Positions 33,409 to 45,528 are shown, counted from the first letter of the stretch. The stretch: 64,000 nucleotides of DNA from Nelumbo lutea (GCA_022828595.1 JAKGHH010000001.1:138775017-138839016); one strand, 5' to 3'. Program-made: numbers and translations. The notes: generated by a model not told the origin, from the sequence alone.

Positions 33409-33681
33409 GTAGAGAGACTGGGCCAAATGGGCCCTAGCCCATTATTATCTTATTGGTTAGTTCTTTCTTGTTATTTTATTCTTAATGGGCCCTTAATTCT
33501 TTTTATGTTTTCTAAGTATGCTGATGAGGTGGACGCCCTCTTAGGGGAGAGATCACTGAACTCCTTCTTTCTCCCTTCTTCACCATTCTTCCTTTTTCCT
33601 CTTTCTGTCTTCCTCTTCTTCTCTTCCTCTTCTGCTATAAACTGAAATATTTTACTACTTTCTTTATTGGTCTAAATCACA
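33409..33681 (+). repeat. 5' LTR of the chimeric copia
   Basis: About 273 bp, TGTAGAGAGACTGGGCC to AAATCACA. The start resembles the Copia-1 LTR (TGTAGAGAAGATGGGCC). The primer site begins three bases later. Confidence 0.78.
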
Positions 33682-34156
33682 TCTTGGTATTAGAGCAGGA
33701 GGTCTTCCTTCTCTTTTATCTTTTCTTTTCTTTTCCCATACACTCTTCTAATCAAAAAGTGTATGGAGAGATAAATTGCTGATTATTCAAAGAACTTGTA
33801 TGCCTAGTTGGTAGAGGGTTTGGAGCATTAGAATCTGGTTATAGATCGCCAAGAAAGTGGGGCTGCTGATTTTTTGCCCAAAACCCTAGCCAACTAGAGA
33901 GTTTCCGATTACAGGTTAAAGAGATTGTTTGGGAGTGGCGCTCAAGGCTTGGAGGGTTCCTTTTGATCTCCAAAAGTGGGTGGTTGGAGTTGGAAGAGGT
34001 TTGGGAAGCTCTGGTTGGAACGACTACTTCTCTCTTTCTCCCCGAAGGCTAGGTACAATTAAAAACCCTAGTTTTGGGATTTTTAAGTGTTGGACTGATC
34101 TTAGTTAGGTCTATAAAGCTTGAAAATCTTGTTTTTTTTTTATTTTTGTTTAATCA

Positions 34157-36450
34157 ATGGAGCAATCTAGAAGTAAGGTGAAGCAGATCCCGGTGCTGGG
34201 GATTAGTCCCATAGATTCCATTTTGACAGAAGTGACTACAATCAAACTTGATAGAACAAATTATTTAGCTTGGGCACAATCTATAAAAATTCATGCCTAT
34301 GGTAGAGAATAAACTAGGGTTTCCCATGGGCAGTAAGGAGAAACTGGAAGAGACTGATCCTACATATGAGAAATGGATGCAGGATAACTACACAATTATT
34401 GGATGGTTGGTAAATTCTATGCAGCCCCACATTAGTTAACATAATCTTTGGATGACTTCAGCCAAGGAGATTTGAGATAGTGTTAAAGAAACATATTCTC
34501 AAAAATTGAATGTTTCAAGGGCTTACAAACTGAAGAATAATGTGAAAAATCTGAAACAAGGGGAGAGGAGTGTAGTTGTCTACCACTCAATGTTGAAGCC
34601 ATTATGATAAGAGATTGATGTTATGGATGGGAAAGCACCAAGGATGCAGAGACATTCAGGAAATTTGTGGAAAGAAACAGGGTGTTTGAGTTTCTTACAA
34701 GACTTAACCCAGATTTGATTTTATGAGACAAAATATTCTGGCCAAGGATGAAGTAACACTTGCTCAGGCATATTCTATGGTGAGCAGTGAAGAGAACAGG
34801 TGACAGGTGCAGTTACAGGGTCAACCACCTTCAGAACATTTTGCACATGCTGGAATAAAACCAAAGGGGTCAGCTGAGAAGAAAGAGGTGATATGTCAAT
34901 ACTACAAGAAATCGAAACATATTAAGGATACTTGTTGGAAACTTCATCCAGATCTTCGTCCAAATAGGTTTCGAAACAACAACTTTAAGAAAGGTGGTCA
35001 GTCTGGAAAGCCAGAGAATGCAAATGTTGCTACAACATCTGAAGGTGGTCAGTTTGAAAAATCTGTTGTGGAGCAGATGACAGCAGTGAAGGAAGAATTT
35101 GAGAGATATGGGAGGTTAATTAATCACTTGGAGACTACTGTTGTAGCTTCCTCCTCAGGCAACACCTCTTCATATGTATTTGCCCATTCAGGTATTCGTG
35201 CTTGTGCAAATCATGCTACAAACTCAGGTAATCATAGAATTCCTTGGATTATAGATTCTGGTGCATTAGACCATATGACCAGCATATCTAAGCTTTTCTG
35301 TTCATACCAGCTCCTCTTTGGTAGAGAGAAGATTTCACTTGCCGATAGGTCTCTTGCTCCCATCTCTAGCAAAGGGAATATTAGAGCTTCTGACTCCTTT
35401 GTTTTGTCCTCTATCCTTCATGTTCCCAAACTTAGCACTAACCTTTTATCTATTAGTAGCTTAACAAAATCAATGAATTGTAGTGTAACCTTCTTTCCTA
35501 TTCATTATGTTTTTCAGGACCTGAAAACTCAAAGGATGATTGGGAGTGGATATGAGGCTAATGGAATATATTTGCTGGATATCTCTTATCGAAGTCCTGG
35601 ACCACCTAGTGGAGTAGCTTTGGAGTCTATCTCATCAGAGTTAGTTGATAGAGTCATGTTATGTCATTTGAGATTTGGTCATTTGTCTTTTTCAGCTTTA
35701 AGTCATTTGTTTCCAGAAATGTTTAAGAGAATATCCCTATCAAGTCTTCATTATGAGTCATGTGAACTTGCAAAACATTGTAGACAATCATTTTCAGTGA
35801 GTAATAAAAAATCGGTTTCTACTTTCCATATTGTACACTTTGATGTGTAGGGGCCCATATCATTTATCTGCTATGGGGGATTAGTGGTTACAAGTATTTC
35901 ATCCTTTTTATTGATGATTTCTCTCGTTACACTTGGATTTACCCTGTGAAATCCTGGTATAAAGTGCCAAATATTGTACAAAATTTTCATGAACTTATCC
36001 TTACCCAGTTTAATGCTCGGATCAAAATATTCTGATCTGATGATGCAGAGGATTATTTTGAGAAGAGCCTTTCCTCCTACTTTGATACCTTTGGAGTTAT
36101 TCATCAGAGTTATTGTTCCTACACTCCACAACAAAATGGAGTGGCAGAAAGGAAGAACCAACATGTGGTTGAGGTTACGAGGAGCCTCCTTTTTGCTTCT
36201 CATGTTCCTGTTAAGTTTTGGGGGGACGTTGTCTTTACAACTACATACTTGATAAACCAGATGCCTTCCCGAGTTTTGGGTTTTAAAACCCCCTTTAGCC
36301 TCCTATTTCCAAACGAGGATCTCTTCTCTCTTCCTCTCCGAGTGTTTGGGTGCACTTGTTATGTTCATGTTCATAGTCACCAAAGACATAAGTTTGAGCC
36401 TAAAGCACACAAGTGTGTCTTCTTGAGATATGCCTTCACATAAAAGGGGT
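34157..36450 (+). pseudogene. Chimeric copia, first half: gag, protease, integrase
   Basis: Gag starts at 34157 (MEQSRSKVKQIPVLGIS) with TTIKLDRTNYLAWAQSIKIH and several stops to 34800. A 347-codon frame (34807-35850) follows: knuckle CQYYKKSKHIKDTCW with one cysteine changed to tyrosine, protease WIIDSGALDHMTS, and pre-integrase CHLRFGHLSF with CELAKHC. Integrase continues in broken frames (YKYFILFIDDFSRYTWI-like) to AERKNQHVVEVTRSLLF and FGCTCYVHVH at 36141-36443. Close in sequence to Copia-1. Confidence 0.87.
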
Positions 36451-36832
36451 ATTGTTGTTTTGATCTAGTTCATGGCACTCGCTTTGTTTCCAGAGATATC
36501 ACATTTGTTGAGTCTGTTCCTTTCTTTGGTACTTTTCCTAAGGGGGAGCATTCAAAGGAGTTGTTTGCGATGTCACCATCTGTCCTTCTTCTAATCCCCA
36601 TTAAGTCTTCTATTGAGTCTCCTCTCATTGAGTCTTCTAGTGAGTCTTCTTCTCTTGTTCCTGCTCCTGCTCCTCCTCCTACTTATCCTCCCACATTTTC
36701 TTCCCATCCTATTGTTCAAAGGTGGTACCAGAGACAAAGACTCAAGAATGTGTAAGTTGTTTCCACACCTTCAGATGAGCCTCTTGCACCTCCCATCACT
36801 ATTGAGGTAATAGGTCAACCCTTCCATCACTA

Positions 36833-38390
36833 TTGCGGAAAGGTAGACATTTACTTGAGACTACTCATTCTCTAATGGTTCAAAGCGAGGTCCCAAAGAA
36901 GTTTTGGCCTCATTTTGTTCTGACAACTTCTTATCTCATCAACCGAATACTATCCAAGGTTTTGGGAATGAGAACCCCATTTTCTATCCTGTGTCCAAAG
37001 CAAGTTGTGTTCTCTTCCTCCTAAGGTTTTTGGTTGTGTATGTTTTATTCATGTTAGTGATCCTAAACAAGCAAAGTTGGATCCAAAGACAATCCGTGGG
37101 GTGTTCTTGGGTTATTCTCATACACAAAAAGGGTATAAATGTCTTGATCCAACTACCAAAAGGAAGTTCATCACTAAGGATGTCACCTTTTGTGAGTCAC
37201 AATCCTTCTTTGAGCCTTCCTAGAAAACTCTTCAGGGAGAGACTAGTGGAGTGAAAGAGACTTCCTCAGAGGCTAACCCTTTTGTCTTAGCTCCTACTTC
37301 CCCTAGTTCTTCCTTAGACACTCCTCATGTTGAACCTTCTTCCTCTTGTCTAGTGGAGACTACAAATGATGAAAACCCTCCTCATGGTACTACTCCTTGT
37401 CCTGAGGCAATTGGTCATGCCTGTAATGATGACCTTGATGATCAAAGAAAGCTAAGTGTTTATCGAAGAGAGACCTGCTAGTGAATGACTACGACCAATC
37501 AGGAACTTCAGATTCTTACCAAGGTATTGCTCCTCCAATTACTTCCTTTAATCCTTATTTAGATCTTCTTATTGCCTTGTGGAAACCGATTCGTTCATGC
37601 ACTCTTCAACCTATTAATATATTTCTTTCATATTCTCACTTGTCTCCTGCCTATTACTCTTTTGTATTGACCTTGTCCTTTGTCTCTACCCCTTCTAGGT
37701 ACTCAGAGGCTATCATTGATCCTAAATGGAAGGAAGCCATGGATGAGGAAATGAAAGCCTTGTTGAAAGCTAACACTTAGAAGCTTGTGGATCTACCGGC
37801 CAGGAAAAGCAATGTAGGGTGCAAGTGGGTATATACAGTCAAACACAAGGCTAATGGTTCCACCAAAAGGTATAAAGCCAAATTAGTTGCAAAAGGATTC
37901 ACCCAAAAGGAAGGGATTGACTATACAAAGACCTTTGCTCCAATTGCCAAATTGAATGCTATACGGGTGTTACTCTCTCTTGCAGCAAATTTTCTTGGGA
38001 ATAACATCAGTTAAATGTTAATGCTTTCTTAAACGGAGATCTACAAGAAGTCTACATAGACCCTCCTCCAAGGTATGACATGAGAGGAAAGGTATGCAAA
38101 CTAAGGAGGACATTATATGGCTTCAAACAATCTCCAAGGGCTTGGTTTGAAAGATTATGCAAGGCAGCGAAGGTTGTTGGGTACAAGTAGAGCAGTGCTG
38201 ATTACACATTGTTCTATAAAATAAATGAAGGGAAACTAACAGAATTGTTTGTTTATGTTGATGATATGGTTGTTACAGGAGATGATTCGAATGAGATTCG
38301 AAAGTTGAAAGACTTCTTAGCCTTAGAGTTTAAATCAAAGATCTGGGACCTCTGAAATATTTCTTAAGAATAGAGGGTGGCTAGACCTAG
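36833..38390 (+). pseudogene. Chimeric copia, second half: integrase end, linker, RT
   Basis: Starts in the integrase at ERKGRHLLETTHSLM-like sequence, then FWPHFVLTTSYLINRILSKV, FGCVCFIHVSDP, FLGYSHTQKGYKCLDP (37005-37223), linker 37251-37780, and RT with [20 protein letters not shown] (37787-38014). After a break come [25 protein letters not shown] and a YVDDMVVTGDD active site near 38250. Ends near 38400 before RNase H. It is of a different copia family from the first half. Confidence 0.87.
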
Positions 38391-38739
38391 AGAGGGAATA
38401 TACATCTACCAAAGGAAACAGCAGGCATGGAGAGGAATCCCAACAACATTAATCCATAACAAACTAAAAAGTCTTATCATTTTTATAAAGTAATAGCAAT
38501 TTATTAATTACACAAAAAAAAGTATGAGTACAAAGTGTTAAACATCTATTTGAGAAACACAATGTTTCTTAAACCCATAAAAATAAAATTAGTGTCGTGT
38601 CGAGTGATTAAGTGTTAGTGGGTCTGCTTAACATTCTATGTTTTAGTGTTATATTCTGTTATTGGGCCTAAACTGGTTTTATTCTCTTGTACTGTCTAGG
38701 TGTCCCATCACTAATCAGGGGCATTCTAGTCCTTTCATT

Positions 38740-39500
38740 GTATCTTCCTAATGTTAATATATGTACTAGTTTCTGGGGCCAGCTGAAAATAGATTCCCAC
38801 CCATACACAGCTCTCTTCTCTTCTCCTCTCATCTCTTCCTGCTCTTCTACTTAACCATTTCAGCAAACAATAGAATTCAGCCCAAAATAATTCATTCCTA
38901 ACCACTCTGTGTCTTGCCCATGCATCAGCCCAAGAGTTGGTCAATCTCTGTATTGTTTGCACCTGCACATGTATCCCTGCTATTAGCCACATAAGCGTTT
39001 TGCTTCATTCCTATAAATCAACAGAACATCCTCCTTTCTCTGCAACCAGCCCACCACCACCTTAGAATCACCTTCAATCACAATCTTCTTGATTTTCATC
39101 TCATACACCTTTGTATCCCCTATTTTGTAGCCAACTAGCCATAATTCCAGCTCTTAGAGAGTTACGTTCCCCTATTGCCCGGGAGAACAACGCCCTAATA
39201 TTGCCCTTCTCATCTCTAAATGCACCCTCTATCCCTTAAGGTCCCAGATACCCATGCTGCTCCCATGAATATTTAACTTGATGAAGCCCTCTTCCGCTGG
39301 TGTCCAACTTCTATAACTTTTCTTTTCCCTCTGCACCATGCTCACCAATTCCATTCTATCATCTGCAGAGAAGGGATGGAAGAGTTCAAATGACTTAATC
39401 CAATGGACCACCTTAAAAAGTCTATCAATTCTAATACAACCCCTCATTGTAGACCAATGATCAACACAAAATTCCAGCAATCTCTGAAACATTTCCAAAG
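38740..39500 (-). pseudogene. LINE-type RNase H (RVT_3-like) remnant
   Basis: The minus strand reads YRSWTPAEEGFIKLNIHGSS at about 39250-39350, the start of the RNase H domain seen in plant LINE-derived proteins (usually IKLNxDGS). Frame breaks follow, then IVIEGDSKVVVGWLQRKED near 39070 and NSWADAWARHR near 38920, the conserved later motifs in the right order. It therefore derives from a non-LTR element or a LINE-derived RNase H gene. The first aspartate is changed to histidine. Confidence 0.7.
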
Positions 39501-40634
39501 TAAGAACTTAAACAGCATCATTCTTTTGTTTTCAAGAGAAGCAGGAAAATCCCCTTACCAATGGCTATAAATTTAATTGGATTACCAAGACATCATTCTT
39601 GCAACAGCCAATGAGCAGAAAACTCATCTCCAAGATTTGCCTTTAAAATCTCTCAACCAAGCATCCATCCAACAGCTCTATTCTGCTTCTTACCCATCCA
39701 ACGCCAACTACACAAATACAGCCTGCGTTCTGCCATGAGCTCCTTCCTTCCATCTTAGGTGAAGGATGTTCATAGTCTGGATTTCACACCCCACTATAGG
39801 TGCCACATAGGTAGAAAGAGGAACTTTTGATGTTCTTGATCAGATTATGATTTTATAGTGATCTTGTCTTGAGATTGAACACCTTAGATATTCGTATTAA
39901 TATAATGTTGATCATCAATCAATTTTACAGTGAGTTGAGTATTCAAAGACCCACATTGTATTGTAGGAGTTCTCCCTAGCCTTAATATTTTATAAATCCA
40001 TCTTCTCTTACATCTCACAAAAAAGAAATAAACAAGTTGGTGAATAGATAGGCTTGTAGAAGTTTTAAAGGTCAAAAGAGATCCATCAACATCAAATGGT
40101 TGTCAAAGATATACAAACCAAGTAATTTTTCCCATGTAAGAGCAATCAAGGAAGTCCAATTAACATATATGGTAGGATATCAACAAAAAGCTATCCCCAG
40201 TGTCACACTGTCACATCAATGCACTACCCATTTTCTGTAGGCATATAACAATCTAAGATTGACTTGCACTTCTAGGAAGCCGTTGGCATGGGAAAAATTA
40301 CATGTTAATACTTTTTAACAATCCTTAATACAATCCTGTACTCAATCCTTAATACTTTTTAATGAAAACCCACTTGTTATTGATAAAAAGAGGCATTTGG
40401 CATAGTCAAACACATGGGATTTAAACATGACCATGGTTCTTGCATAAAGAAAATTTTGAGAGGACTTTACAAATAATTTCCACCAAGCAAGAAGAAAGAA
40501 CGTTTGCTTCTTTTGCATCTTATTGTTAGATAGTTTTGTATGCCCTTAGCTTCAATCAGAATGATGTACTTTATGAGTTTATTGTAAATGAATAAAAATG
40601 CATATTTGATTCATGTTCCCTTTGGTATGTTTCT
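39501..40634. other. SCYL2 intron 1, no gene recognised
   Basis: AT-rich intron. No open frame with recognisable motifs. Confidence 0.45.
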
Positions 40635-42456
40635 GTGTAATACCCTTAAATTGGACACTTAATGAGACTCGTGTTAGTTTAGAATGTTCATAGCCAGTGG
40701 GTCGGTCTGGGGAGACCTATCCTGACAAGGCTGACACTGTGGTGCCACCAAGTCGGTTGGGGTGGCCTGTCATAGCTGCCAGGGTGAGACCCTAGGCACA
40801 TACAGTGTAGAATTAATTGAATCTTTGAACTGGACCAGATTTCCGGTATTACCCTAGACCTTGGAGATTGATGGGCAAAACTGGAAAGTTACACCCGACC
40901 CCTAGACTCGATTATGATACTGCACTAGGTGTCGGATTGGACTGTGTTTGATGTACCAATCAGTGAGATCCTTAGCGGGGGTCAAAACCTGGGTATGTTG
41001 GGACAGTCTGAGAATTCATCTCAGTGGTGATCATAGTGACAGGATCAGCCCATTTGTCGGACAAAGGTAATGATCGAGGATGCACTCTCACTGATGGAAA
41101 CCTAGACTGCCGGCAGCCGATTTCAATCGTTGATATTTGTTTTGCAAAATATATTTTATATGAGATATAAAAGTATATATATTATGGTTTCGAAATGATT
41201 TGCAAGAAGGTTTTAATTCCTGGGATCCATATAAGCAGAGAGTGCAACACTGTTCCTTGCAGTCGAGGGAGAGGTCCCCTCTTGTCGGGTAGTGTATGAT
41301 CATTATGGGCTGAGAGGTTAAGTGTAAGACCATTGAGGATAATACCTAATGGGCTAATCTTGCATCTGCCCACAGTCTCTGGGTGTTACAAGGTGGCTTG
41401 GCCCAGGGACCACTTAGGGTAAGTGTTGGGCCCATAGAGCCCATGAGATGGGTTTCGGGGGGTGCACTGTCCATAACAATGTATTCGGCCAGGCCTTGTA
41501 ACAAAGGCAAGGCTGAACCCATGTGACTGATGTGTAGATCAATGTTTGGGTCCCACGCCATACAAGGAAGCCCAACTGGGCAGCAGTTTGGAAGGCTAAG
41601 TGAATGCATAACCTTAAATGGGCCTTAAGCCCATTTCGAACTGAACTAATTTGATTAGTCACTTAAAGGGGCGAATTCTGAGATGGATCAGCTGATAGGA
41701 TTGGGCCCAGACCCTATCCACTTAGAGAGTCCAAGATCTAAATGAGATTTAGATCTAGAAGCCTCCTAATTAGATTAGGAGATGGCTGATCTGATATGCA
41801 GATAAGATAAGGGTTATCCCTTATCACTTAAAGGGACTTCTAATCCAAATATGATTTGGATCACCAACTCCTAATGGGATTAAGAGCTGATCCCTTTAAG
41901 ATTATAAAAGGAGGAGGGGGCGGCAGCCTTTAGACATGCAATACACAACTCCTGTCTCCAGAGCTGAAATCACAAGAAGAGAGAATTCTGCTCCCTGCGA
42001 ATACTCTCTTGCCGCCTCCTTCCTGCAACCACCGCCTTCAACAGTTCGATCTCCTCCTCTCTACAGGAGTAATCAAGATTCGATCTTGAAACCAATCTTT
42101 TTCACAAGCCATCCAGTTGATTCTTGCGAAGGGTCAAGTTCTTTTGGAAGAACACTGTTGATTCTGCTCTACCCTGCACTGCGCCATCTTTAGTGGGAGC
42201 AAATTTTGGATCCTTCCTTGGGTGTGAACACCTCTATTGGGAGATACTGTTTCTCCGTATCAGGTATAATCCCTCCCTACTCCTTTTGGTTCAGATCTGG
42301 TTCAGTTTATGGTTCAAGAATGATCCTTGAAAATATGATTTTCTAAATAGGGAATTCAATTCCCAGTTGAAGGGAGAGAAAAATTTTTGAAATTCGCCCC
42401 CTTATTCCGCAATCTTTGGGCGTCCATGTGATGGATATCCTATCCCTTCACTTATT
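40635..42456 (+). repeat. Long LTR-like repeat (solo LTR candidate)
   Basis: Starts TGTAATACCC, a common plant LTR start. It carries a TATA motif (ATTATAAAAGG, about 41902) ahead of a leader with TCCCTGCGAAT, and a conserved CAGGTATAATCC (about 42260) that looks like a splice donor. The part from about 41565 aligns with the reverse complement of 46491-47345, so it is a dispersed family. The ends are approximate, no target duplication was found, and no coding sequence is present. A solo LTR of a large retroelement is the simplest reading. Confidence 0.65.
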
Positions 42457-42808
42457 TCCAGGGAACAGAAAGAAAAAATTTATCATGGATTATTTCTTGA
42501 ACAATGCCTTAACATTGTTCACAGAAAGACGCAATGAAAAACGTCCAAGCACAGAGTCTGTCCTATCTAAGTTCTTCACCATTTAGATTTTTTTTCTTAT
42601 ACTTTTGTCAATCAGAACCATCTTTAGAAGGGGTATACACTTCTTTTAAGATAAACAATATGCAGATAATTCCAGCATACATCTCTACCTTTAGAGATGC
42701 AATAATTTACACCTCAGCATCCTCATGCCTTTCTAGAAGGCAGATATCCAATTGTGTTCCACCTTATAGCACTAGGTATAAGTATAACAGGAAAAACACC
42801 ATCATCAA

Positions 42809-43140
42809 TTGATCATCATCATTCAAGCCTTATCCCAACTAATGTGGGGTCAGCTACATGAATCCTCTTTCACCATTCTGTTCTGTTTAATGCCATTCCA
42901 TTGTTAAATTATGAGCATTTAAATCATTTCTTACTACTTCAATCCACGTCCTTTTGGTGTAACCCTCCCCTAGCCCTTCTAGCCTCTTAACTTGCAACAG
43001 ATCACTTCTTCTTACAGGTGCTGTCGATAGTATATGCATGTAACCTAACCATCTTAGTCTACTTTCTCTTCTATAAGAAAGTTCACTCTACATCTAGCAC
43101 CAACATAATTCTCCTTAAGCCAGTGTGACATACAGTGTCC
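42809..43140. repeat. LINE/SINE-tail-like repeat (RTE or Au-SINE type)
   Basis: ATCATCATCATTCAAGCC followed by TATCCCAACTAATGTGGGGT and CAGCTACATGAATCC, then TCTAGCCTCTTAACTTGCAA. This resembles a block I recall from many plant introns as the shared tail of RTE LINEs and Au SINEs. The boundaries and class are from memory and need a repeat-library search. Confidence 0.45.
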
Positions 43141-43891
43141 TTAACCAGCGAAGAGAACAAGGTATACACCTCAATAACGAGGCAATCTATAGCAGGCATG
43201 AACATTCACATCTTTAATTTAGTAAGGTAATACACGTCCTGTACTACATCAGAGAGTGAGTCTTTTCTGACTTAAAATTATCAGAAGAATCTCATTGCAA
43301 AGTTTTTCCCGGAAAAAGAACAATATTTCTTTTAACTTCTGGAGTGGGTGCCATTAGTTTACCACATATCTCGAAGTATGAACTGTGAAACAAGATTTCT
43401 GTTTCTTATCTAAAAAACAAGAATTACTGGCTAATAAGCATATTATAAAATTCATTTTTCCATATTAAGGAACACTTAAGGGAAAGTATTCATACTGTTC
43501 CAGTAACTCTGTGTTATGTTAATAAGGGGACAAAGTGCAATTAGGAGGAGAAAAACATCAATTGCACTGAATTATGCCTACATGATTCTAGTTTGACCTT
43601 GCAATCACAGCAGAATATATAGTTCTCCAGACGCATCCAATAAAACATTTAGCAACAACTCATGAATGTAGAATTAAAGTGAAGCTCGCTTGCATTCTAG
43701 CTTTCTAGGGAAAAAAGAAAACAGCAATAGATCTCTCAATAAAAGAAACCAATTTGAATTACCAAATGTGAATACTGTAATAGAGAAAGGAAAAGAACAG
43801 GAATGTAAAAGAAAAGCCTAAATAAACCAGGAAAGCACAAAATAGAAATAGATCCTCCAATTTGCAATTGATACAAAATTCCACTACCTAC

Positions 43892-44380
43892 CATCTCCTC
43901 GAGCTCCTTGGGCGTCTTAGCGATATTATCAACTGCACCGAGCGTATTAGCAACCGAAGCAAAGAGCGGCTCAGTGACCATGGCCATCGCATTTTTATTC
44001 TCATCCAATGCCTGAACCACATGAACAATTCCCGGATGCCGAAGCCGGACCAACCGAGCAGCATCAGAACGAATTATATCGAAGAAAGCGTCTTCCGCAG
44101 CCTTGGACAGACCAGCACGAGCGCGTGCCTCAGAGAATGCCCGCTTATCGAGGACCCATACGCAGACGATTGGATATTGTGATGGAATCGATCCACGGGC
44201 TTTGGCAGAGTAGAGCTTCCATGCAAGGCCAGGGCCGCCAGATCCAATCTGTTCGATCAGATTGTAGTCCTGAAGGGGCCTTGGGCCGGTGACTTCTTGG
44301 ACTGTGGTCTGAACCTTCCTCTCGATCACAGCTGCGGTCTTTGCCAGAGCTTGAGTTAAGGTTTTCATGTTCAAAGCCAT
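43892..44380 (-). CDS. SCYL2: SCYL2 exon 1 (N-terminus and glycine-rich loop)
   Basis: 163 codons from ATG at 44380 to PKELEEM; the donor GTAGGT lies at 43891. The peptide begins [20 protein letters not shown]. It holds [20 protein letters not shown], where GSGGPG is the altered nucleotide loop, and [14 protein letters not shown], in place of the VAIK lysine strand. Later come [20 protein letters not shown] and [14 protein letters not shown]. These are hallmarks of plant SCYL2 (SCY1-like 2) pseudokinases. The open frame reads on past 43892 into the intron, but that tail is not conserved and the next exon fits in phase 0. Confidence 0.93.
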
Positions 44381-44445
44381 GGCTGAGATATTGAATTTGA
44401 ATCAAATTTTGATGAATGTACTATGCTAACATCTTGGCTCGGAGA

Positions 44446-44483
44446 AGGAGAAGAAGAAGAAGAAGAAGAAGAAGAAGAAGAAG
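44446..44483. repeat. (GAA)n microsatellite in the SCYL2 5' leader
   Basis: About 12 GAA units within 110 bases upstream of the start codon. On the transcript strand it is a CTT repeat, a composition common in plant 5' leaders. Confidence 0.9.
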
Positions 44484-44844
44484 ACTTGGTGGGAAAAGGG
44501 ATCAATCCACTCCATTTCGACCAGCTCCCTCCTCCTCTCTCGGTCTCGGTATGTCATCTTCCCTGCAATTCATCACATTTGCTCCAGAGTCCCGACAGTT
44601 TACAACCGAAACGTATGTTGTAAAAATACCAGCCACCGCCTTCTCATTATTTTCTATGTTCCTAAATATATTAAAGTTTTGAAATCACACACAACTGCCC
44701 ATGGGTGATCTTGGGCCGGGCTTGGCGCCTATTCTAAATGCTTTTGTATGGACCCAGGCCTAGTACTCGTGATTTAGATTTTGAATGTGTTTGGATTTTT
44801 GCGTTTTAAACATTTTAGATTTTTTTTAGATTTAAATATGTGAT

Positions 44845-45520
44845 TAGGGGTGAGTATGGATCGGTTCGGTTTGGTTTTATGGATTGTAGGTTTTTAGAAT
44901 TGGAAACTATTTTGTGAAGGTCGGTTTTGGCCTTGGTGTTTTTAGGGTTGGTTCTAAGATCTAATCTCCCCCTTCAAAAAAATGAAACACATTCTTTAAA
45001 AACTTGATTTTCAATAAATATAATATATAGTTTATAACTTATATTATCTTTATTGATTAAATTGAGTAATTTAGAATGAAAATTATCATAATATATTAAT
45101 ATATGGTTCAAAACTTATCATTATAAATTAAATTTTATAAATATTACATTTTACATTATTTTTTATACACATTCAAATATTAAAATGAAAACAAATGATC
45201 AAACCACTTAAGTAATTCAATGGTCAGACCATGGCCTTTGCAACCATAAGTGCTTTGACTTAAATCTTCACATTCTCAAAAGTATTTTGAGGTTTATTTC
45301 AAGACAAGTTCAGTTACACCAAGACCAACCAAGGGTGGTTCATCAGATTGGTTTGGGTAGGATAAACCCCTAGACCCTAAAATTGGTTTGGGTGGGGCTT
45401 GGTTTCAAGAATTTGGAACTAGACCCTACCCTTTAAGAGATTGGATAGGGGCAGTTCAAGGCTAGTTTGAGGTTGGTTTCATTCAGTTCCGAGTAGAACT
45501 TACCCATTTGCTCGCCCCTA
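44845..45520. mobile_element. hAT-type MITE upstream of SCYL2
   Basis: 676 bp with terminal repeats TAGGGGTGAG at the left and CTCGCCCCTA at the right (9 of 10 paired). Flanking 8-mers TATGTGAT and CATATGAT agree at 6 of 8 positions, a worn target duplication. Inner arms hold paired GGTTCGGTTTGGTTTT-like and AACC motifs. It has no coding capacity. It lies about 465 bp upstream of the SCYL2 ATG, so it could be part of the promoter region. Confidence 0.78.
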
Positions 45521-45528
45521 CATATGAT

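Larger units (their letters stand above)
33409..38400 (+). mobile_element. Chimeric copia: 5' half of one family, 3' half of another
   Basis: 5' LTR 33409-33681, primer site TGGTATTAGAGC at 33685-33696, gag from 34157, protease, integrase and integrase C-terminus to about 36800; this part resembles Copia-1. At about 36820 the sequence re-enters integrase coding of a different copia (36833-37223) and goes on through the linker to RT, ending near 38400. The integrase C-terminal region is therefore present twice from two families. No RNase H, polypurine tract or 3' LTR is found. It lies antisense in SCYL2 intron 1. Confidence 0.85.
8781..44380 (-). other. SCYL2: SCYL2-type pseudokinase gene, 5' part (exons 1-4)
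   Basis: Four exons at 43892-44380, 31647-31751, 25183-25293 and 8781-8963 join in phase 0 to give 296 codons with no stop. The order of kinase landmarks is right: glycine-rich loop, the degenerate HRD and DFG positions, then APE. Introns are 12,140, 6,353 and 16,219 bp, together over 34 kb, and consist largely of copia elements. In plants SCYL2 proteins act in clathrin-coated vesicle traffic at the trans-Golgi network and endosomes. The C-terminal half (rest of the kinase fold and helical repeats) must lie left of the window. Splicing is inferred from sequence, not from transcripts. Confidence 0.88.

Noticed and set aside
41088..41662. Several overlapping minus-strand open frames of 63-87 codons
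   Set aside because: They lie in the noncoding LTR-like repeat and share no motif with known proteins.
43736..43891. Extension of the SCYL2 exon 1 open frame to a 214-residue protein
   Set aside because: After PKELEEM the frame reads a GTAGGT donor and then non-conserved hydrophobic residues. The true continuation is exon 2 at 31751, which matches the family and fits the phase.
44416..44682. Arg-rich and Glu-rich open frames over the GAA repeat
   Set aside because: Both are produced by translating the microsatellite in different frames. No conserved flanking sequence.
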